In this document: positions 60,897 through 64,000 of the stretch, in pieces
How the letters are laid out: the number at the start of each line of letters is the position of its first letter
How positions within the stretch are numbered: the stretch's first letter is position 1
DNA from: Paenibacillus oryzisoli
GTDB taxonomy: Bacteria; Bacillota; Bacilli; Paenibacillales; NBRC-103111
DNA length: 64,000 nt
Direction: 5' to 3'
Assembly: GCF_001653565.1 (NCBI RefSeq)
Contig: NZ_LYPB01000083.1
Span: 1 to 64,000 of the forward strand
Position numbers and translations under genes: made by a program
Notes under the pieces: generated by a model
What the model was told of the DNA's origin: nothing
Seen by the model: only the letters and a program-made list of their open reading frames with translations
Database searches by the model: none

Positions 60897-62188
60897 TGCA
60901 TGTGGAAGTATGGGGCGGCGCCGGTGAACACGGACGCTCCTGTTATTGGGTTGGCAATAAGCAGAGCAGCGTGATGCTCGATTGTGGCGTGAAGCGGGAA
61001 GGAACTGGAGAGTATCCGCTGCTGGATCCTTCTAGAGTAGCTGCACTAGATGCCGTATTTCTATCACACGCCCATGAAGATCATTCAATTGCAATCCCTT
61101 GGTTGTATAAAATGGGCTATACAGGCGTCGTGTGGGCGTCGCGCATCACGGCTGAGCAGCTTCCCGGTTATTTCACAAGCTGGGGGAATTATGTACGTCA
61201 ACAAGATGGAGAACTTCCTTATGAGGATACCCATCTTGCTTCTGTCAGGTACGCGTTCATCGAAGATGCTGCTCCGGCACAGCAATGGTTTACGATCTCT
61301 CCAACGCTTCGCGTATGTTGGGGACGAAGCGGCCATATGCTTGGCTCCATCTGGCTCTTGATTGAGATGGAGGGCAAACGACTTTTCTACTCCGGAGATT
61401 ATAGCGAGGATTCGATCTTGCTTGGTACAGATACGCCGCAGCTAACCGAATATGCTGCCTTGGACGGTGCTATCTTAGATGCGGCCTACAGCACGGACAC
61501 GGATGAGCAAGAGACGAAGCTGGAGCATCTCAACATGGAAGCAGATCGCGTACTAGCTGCGAACGCTCTGCTATTGCTACCCGTTCCTGTTTGCGGCCGC
61601 GGACAGGAACTGATGCTCTTGATGAAGCAGCACTACCCTGAGACGCCGATCCGGGTGGAGCTCGAACTGATCCAATCCATGGAGCTTATGCTTGGGCATC
61701 CTAGCTGGCTCAAGACCGGCATGGCAGCGCTGTTAGCCGAAGCTTTAAGCAGCTCACGTTTCACCATCATCGCTTCCGATGCTGATCGAGAACGTCTCCT
61801 CCAGGAGGACATCACAGGTTCTCGCGCGGCTATTTGGTTCACGACGGATGGTATGATGCAATCCAACAAAGCACAGCGGTATTACGATGTGCTTCGTCAT
61901 AACCCGAGCAATGGCATCTTGATTACGGGCCATGTAGCTAAAAGCACGTTCGCGTGGCGGCTGCTCGACCTCCCAGACGCAGCAAGCGGATGTCGCATCC
62001 GCGCCATCCGCTACAAAATCCATCAAGGACTCCCCGACGTCCGTCGGATGGTCCGATCTATGCGCAGCAACTTCAAGCTGCTCGTCCATGCACCCAAACG
62101 GGATACGGATGCGCTGCTCCAACAGCTCACCAAAGAGGGAGAGCAAGATCTGCTCTCCCTTGGGCCAGGTGCTCGAATCGTTTTGTAA
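60893..62188 (+). CDS. Metallo-beta-lactamase fold hydrolase in an ABC importer operon
   Basis: The 431-residue product has HAHEDH at 59-64 (HxHxDH), a metal Asp in YSGDYS near 165 and a His in RSGHMLGS near 145, i.e. a dinuclear site like that of RNase J/CPSF-type proteins and phosphodiesterases. The C-terminal part resembles a beta-CASP region but was not confirmed. The ATG at 60893 overlaps the permease stop; a GTG at 60881 is possible. Its presence suggests the imported compound is processed hydrolytically, e.g. a phosphodiester. This is inferred. Confidence 0.84.
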   Translation: MMHVEVWGGAGEHGRSCYWVGNKQSSVMLDCGVKREGTGEYPLLDPSRVAALDAVFLSHAHEDHSIAIPWLYKMGYTGVVWASRITAEQLPGYFTSWGNYVRQQDGELPYEDTHLASVRYAFIEDAAPAQQWFTISPTLRVCWGRSGHMLGSIWLLIEMEGKRLFYSGDYSEDSILLGTDTPQLTEYAALDGAILDAAYSTDTDEQETKLEHLNMEADRVLAANALLLLPVPVCGRGQELMLLMKQHYPETPIRVELELIQSMELMLGHPSWLKTGMAALLAEALSSSRFTIIASDADRERLLQEDITGSRAAIWFTTDGMMQSNKAQRYYDVLRHNPSNGILITGHVAKSTFAWRLLDLPDAASGCRIRAIRYKIHQGLPDVRRMVRSMRSNFKLLVHAPKRDTDALLQQLTKEGEQDLLSLGPGARIVL

Positions 62189-62209
62189 CGATGCGAGCAT
62201 CTTCATTTT

Positions 62210-62773
62210 TTAACCCTTCATAAGCTCGTCCAGCTCATCCCAAGATGAAATCCGCGGCAAGGTCAGATCTCGATTATACGATCTATCCTTCACACAAATG
62301 CGTACAGGCAGATGGGCTAAAGTCTCCAGGACAGTCGGTTTGTCGTCAAAGTAATAATCGAGGCCTAGCGCCTCTATAATGTGTACTTTCTCCGAATCAC
62401 TCATCCCACAGTAGAAATGCCCGTCCGCAACAGGGAATCCATGGTCAAGCAACCATTGTCGTGTGCGCTCCGTATGCTCTTTGTCTCGAGCCGTAATGTA
62501 GTACACTTCATGACCTTGCTCCACCAGTCTGTTCAAAACCTCACGCGCATGGGGGAATATCGCACAGTCCGAATAATATATCTCATCACGCAAGCTAAAC
62601 CACAACTTTCCGCCATCTTCTTTGCTCAATCCAAAAGCACTGTGAATTTCCATGGATGGCAAGGCATCAAACACATCCAGCCCAATATTCTGTCCCAGCT
62701 TCTGATTATAAATATGAAACGCATGCTCTCTTAGATTAATGAGGGTATCATCAATATCAAATCCTAGCTTCAC
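62210..62773 (-). CDS. HAD-like 5'(3')-nucleotidase family protein
   Basis: The 187-residue HAD protein has motif I FDIDDTLI (Asp6 nucleophile, Asp8), motif II YYITARD near 95 and the acidic pair YYFDDKP near 140. This matches the NT5C/YqfW nucleotidase group. The GTG start follows GGAGGG. It is convergent with the metallo-beta-lactamase gene, 21 bases apart. The substrate is probably a nucleoside monophosphate, but this is inferred. Confidence 0.85.
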   Translation of the reverse strand: MKLGFDIDDTLINLREHAFHIYNQKLGQNIGLDVFDALPSMEIHSAFGLSKEDGGKLWFSLRDEIYYSDCAIFPHAREVLNRLVEQGHEVYYITARDKEHTERTRQWLLDHGFPVADGHFYCGMSDSEKVHIIEALGLDYYFDDKPTVLETLAHLPVRICVKDRSYNRDLTLPRISSWDELDELMKG

Positions 62774-62800
62774 CGTCTAACCCTCCATTTCAAATTACCG

Positions 62801-63445
62801 CTATTCCTTTAATTTGATCCCAAAAAGACTGACAAATACCGAAGCCTGTTCTCTAGAAATAATACATCCGCGCAAATCCTCAATACTCACGCCTAAGCTT
62901 GTAAACTCACATGTGCTAAGGTCAATCCCTTCCAGTTTCGTACCTGTAAATTGGGCTTGCTCCAATTGACAACCCTCAAATTGTAGCTTTTGCAAAGTCG
63001 CTTCATAAAAATCAGAGCTGTTTAAAGAACACGTTTGAAATGTGATTTGTTTAAGATTTGCCATGCGGAATGTCACAAAGTCCCCTAAGCAATCTTGAAA
63101 AAGGATGTTTCGTAATGTGGATTCTGTCAGATCCATCCCAATAACTTTGCAATTCCGAAATTCTGTTCTATGTATCGTTGCTTCTGTAAAGTCGACATTG
63201 GATAAGTCGCATCTATCAAAAATAACATCCGTAAATTCAATTTCTTTCATCGCAATGCGTGTAAAAGTCACGTTACGAAAAATAACTTTATCAAACGCGA
63301 CTTTATAGGCAGACTGATTATCAATAACACAATCACTAATGATGCCAGTATGAAAGCTATCTTCAGGCTCAAATTTCCCTTCCTGCAAAGTAATAACTGG
63401 TAATTCTTTGGGCATTTTGGGTGCATCTAATTTAGGGATACTCAT
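62801..63445 (-). CDS. Pentapeptide-repeat protein
   Basis: The 214-residue product consists mainly of repeats centred on Leu/Phe every five residues (e.g. DLSNVDFTEATIHRTEF, DLTESTLRNILFQDC) from about residue 35 to 190, which fold as a right-handed quadrilateral beta-helix. Some relatives mimic DNA and protect gyrase; others have no known role. GATAAGGAGC precedes the ATG. It lies downstream of the sigma factor gene but past its terminator. Confidence 0.88.
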   Translation of the reverse strand: MSIPKLDAPKMPKELPVITLQEGKFEPEDSFHTGIISDCVIDNQSAYKVAFDKVIFRNVTFTRIAMKEIEFTDVIFDRCDLSNVDFTEATIHRTEFRNCKVIGMDLTESTLRNILFQDCLGDFVTFRMANLKQITFQTCSLNSSDFYEATLQKLQFEGCQLEQAQFTGTKLEGIDLSTCEFTSLGVSIEDLRGCIISREQASVFVSLFGIKLKE

Positions 63446-63473
63446 GAGAAGCTCCTTATCATAAGGTAATGGG

Positions 63474-63497
63474 CAAAAAAATAAGCCTTACGGCTTA
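63474..63497 (-). terminator. Terminator of the sigma factor gene
   Basis: On the minus strand TAAGCC, GTAA, GGCTTA is followed by TTTTTTT, directly after the sigma factor stop codon. Confidence 0.8.
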
Positions 63498-63499
63498 CC

Positions 63500-64000
63500 T
63501 TATAAAATAATCATTGTAGATAAACTATGCAGCATGAAGAATAAGGATCCCCATTTTCTTTTGATATAATTTCGGCCACGGAAAAGCCTAGTCTTTATCG
63601 TAGAAACAGGTAGATTCACTTCTCGGCTGATGTCTTCTAGCGACATGTCCAAATAATATTTGTAAACAATGAGATCTTTATATTTATCGGGCAGATCTTG
63701 AATCATTTGTTCCACCTGGCTATATGTTTCCTGTTCAATAAGCTGAAGCTCAGGTGTCTTCTCATGACTCACCAACTTCTCAATGAGCGGTCGTTCATCC
63801 TGGGAAGGGAACCCACTCGTATCCATGGAGAGTTCTTTTTTCTTCTTCCTCATCAGATCAATCGTGACATTCTTGCCAATGCTAAAGATCCAGCTGGAGA
63901 AGTTCTTGGTAGCGTCAAATCGATGAGAATTCAAATGTGCGCGCAAAAAAGTCTCCTGAACAACATCTTCGGAATCTGACTTATTTCGAAGCATACGAAA
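63500..64000 (-). CDS. ECF-type RNA polymerase sigma factor (cut by window end)
   Basis: C-terminal part of a sigma-70 ECF factor. Region 2 shows EDVVQETFLRA and FSSWIFSIGKNVTIDLMRKKKK; region 4 shows LPDKYKDLIVYKYYLDMS, LEDISREVNLPVSTIKTRL and FRGRNYIKRK. The frame is open to the window edge, so the true start and the beginning of region 2 lie beyond it; the ATG at 63994 is internal. No anti-sigma gene follows; the next gene on this strand encodes a pentapeptide-repeat protein. Confidence 0.9.
   Translation of the reverse strand, partial: FRMLRNKSDSEDVVQETFLRAHLNSHRFDATKNFSSWIFSIGKNVTIDLMRKKKKELSMDTSGFPSQDERPLIEKLVSHEKTPELQLIEQETYSQVEQMIQDLPDKYKDLIVYKYYLDMSLEDISREVNLPVSTIKTRLFRGRNYIKRKWGSLFFMLHSLSTMIIL

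Overview
The window looks like a chromosomal segment of an endospore-forming Firmicute, most likely Paenibacillus or a close relative. The support is a set of spore genes (two alpha/beta-type SASPs with sigma-G-like promoters, gerQ, ylbJ, a lytH/yunB pair), Bacillus-type small genes (yycC, yutD, yfhP-like), strong GGAGG ribosome binding sites with frequent GTG/TTG starts, and a tryptophan T-box. No tRNA, rRNA or CRISPR array was seen.

Layout. 0.16-4.8 kb (minus): penicillin-binding protein, HAD hydrolase, membrane transglutaminase and two small membrane proteins. 4.9-8.3 kb: MFS transporter, Toprim protein, then SCO1 and ctaB for cytochrome oxidase assembly. 8.7-13.4 kb (minus): urease operon ureABC-F-G-D without ureE. 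13.7-18.6 kb (plus): urea ABC transporter urtABCDE. The two divergent urea operons share an intergenic region with two TnrA/GlnR-type boxes, each centred near -51 of a predicted start site. 18.8-28.7 kb: response regulator, spore genes, trpS with T-box, histidine-rich permease, ilvD and RNase H. 28.7-32.9 kb: Fur-box-flanked siderophore importer. 33-45.6 kb: sensor-less chemotaxis transducer, pepF, yycC, GGDEF protein, truncated haemoglobin, ylbJ, glycogen phosphorylase, PilZ protein and NAD kinase. 45.7-52.3 kb: yutD, lipA, larE-larB-larC1, a separate larC2 on the opposite strand, lytH-like and yunB. 55-64 kb: secreted CYTH-like protein, LysR regulator with a divergent ferric-type ABC importer plus metallo-beta-lactamase protein, nucleotidase, pentapeptide-repeat protein, and an ECF sigma factor cut by the window end.

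The most unusual region is 52.8-54.8 kb. An IS1595-like transposase gene whose first catalytic motif is destroyed sits behind a strong promoter with a near-perfect LexA box. Gene and an 8.5-copy 90-bp minisatellite are enclosed by 30-bp inverted repeats (28/30 identical). The core of these ends (CTGAGC, four variable bases, GGGATAGTG) recurs as short palindromes or tandem repeats at 8.57 kb and 24.96-25.20 kb, giving eight copies at three loci. I read this as a transposon-like element, possibly domesticated and SOS-controlled, with related MITE-like palindromes.

Nickel links several parts: urease, a His-rich UreG that may offset the missing UreE, and the Lar nickel-pincer genes with a long His tail on LarC1.
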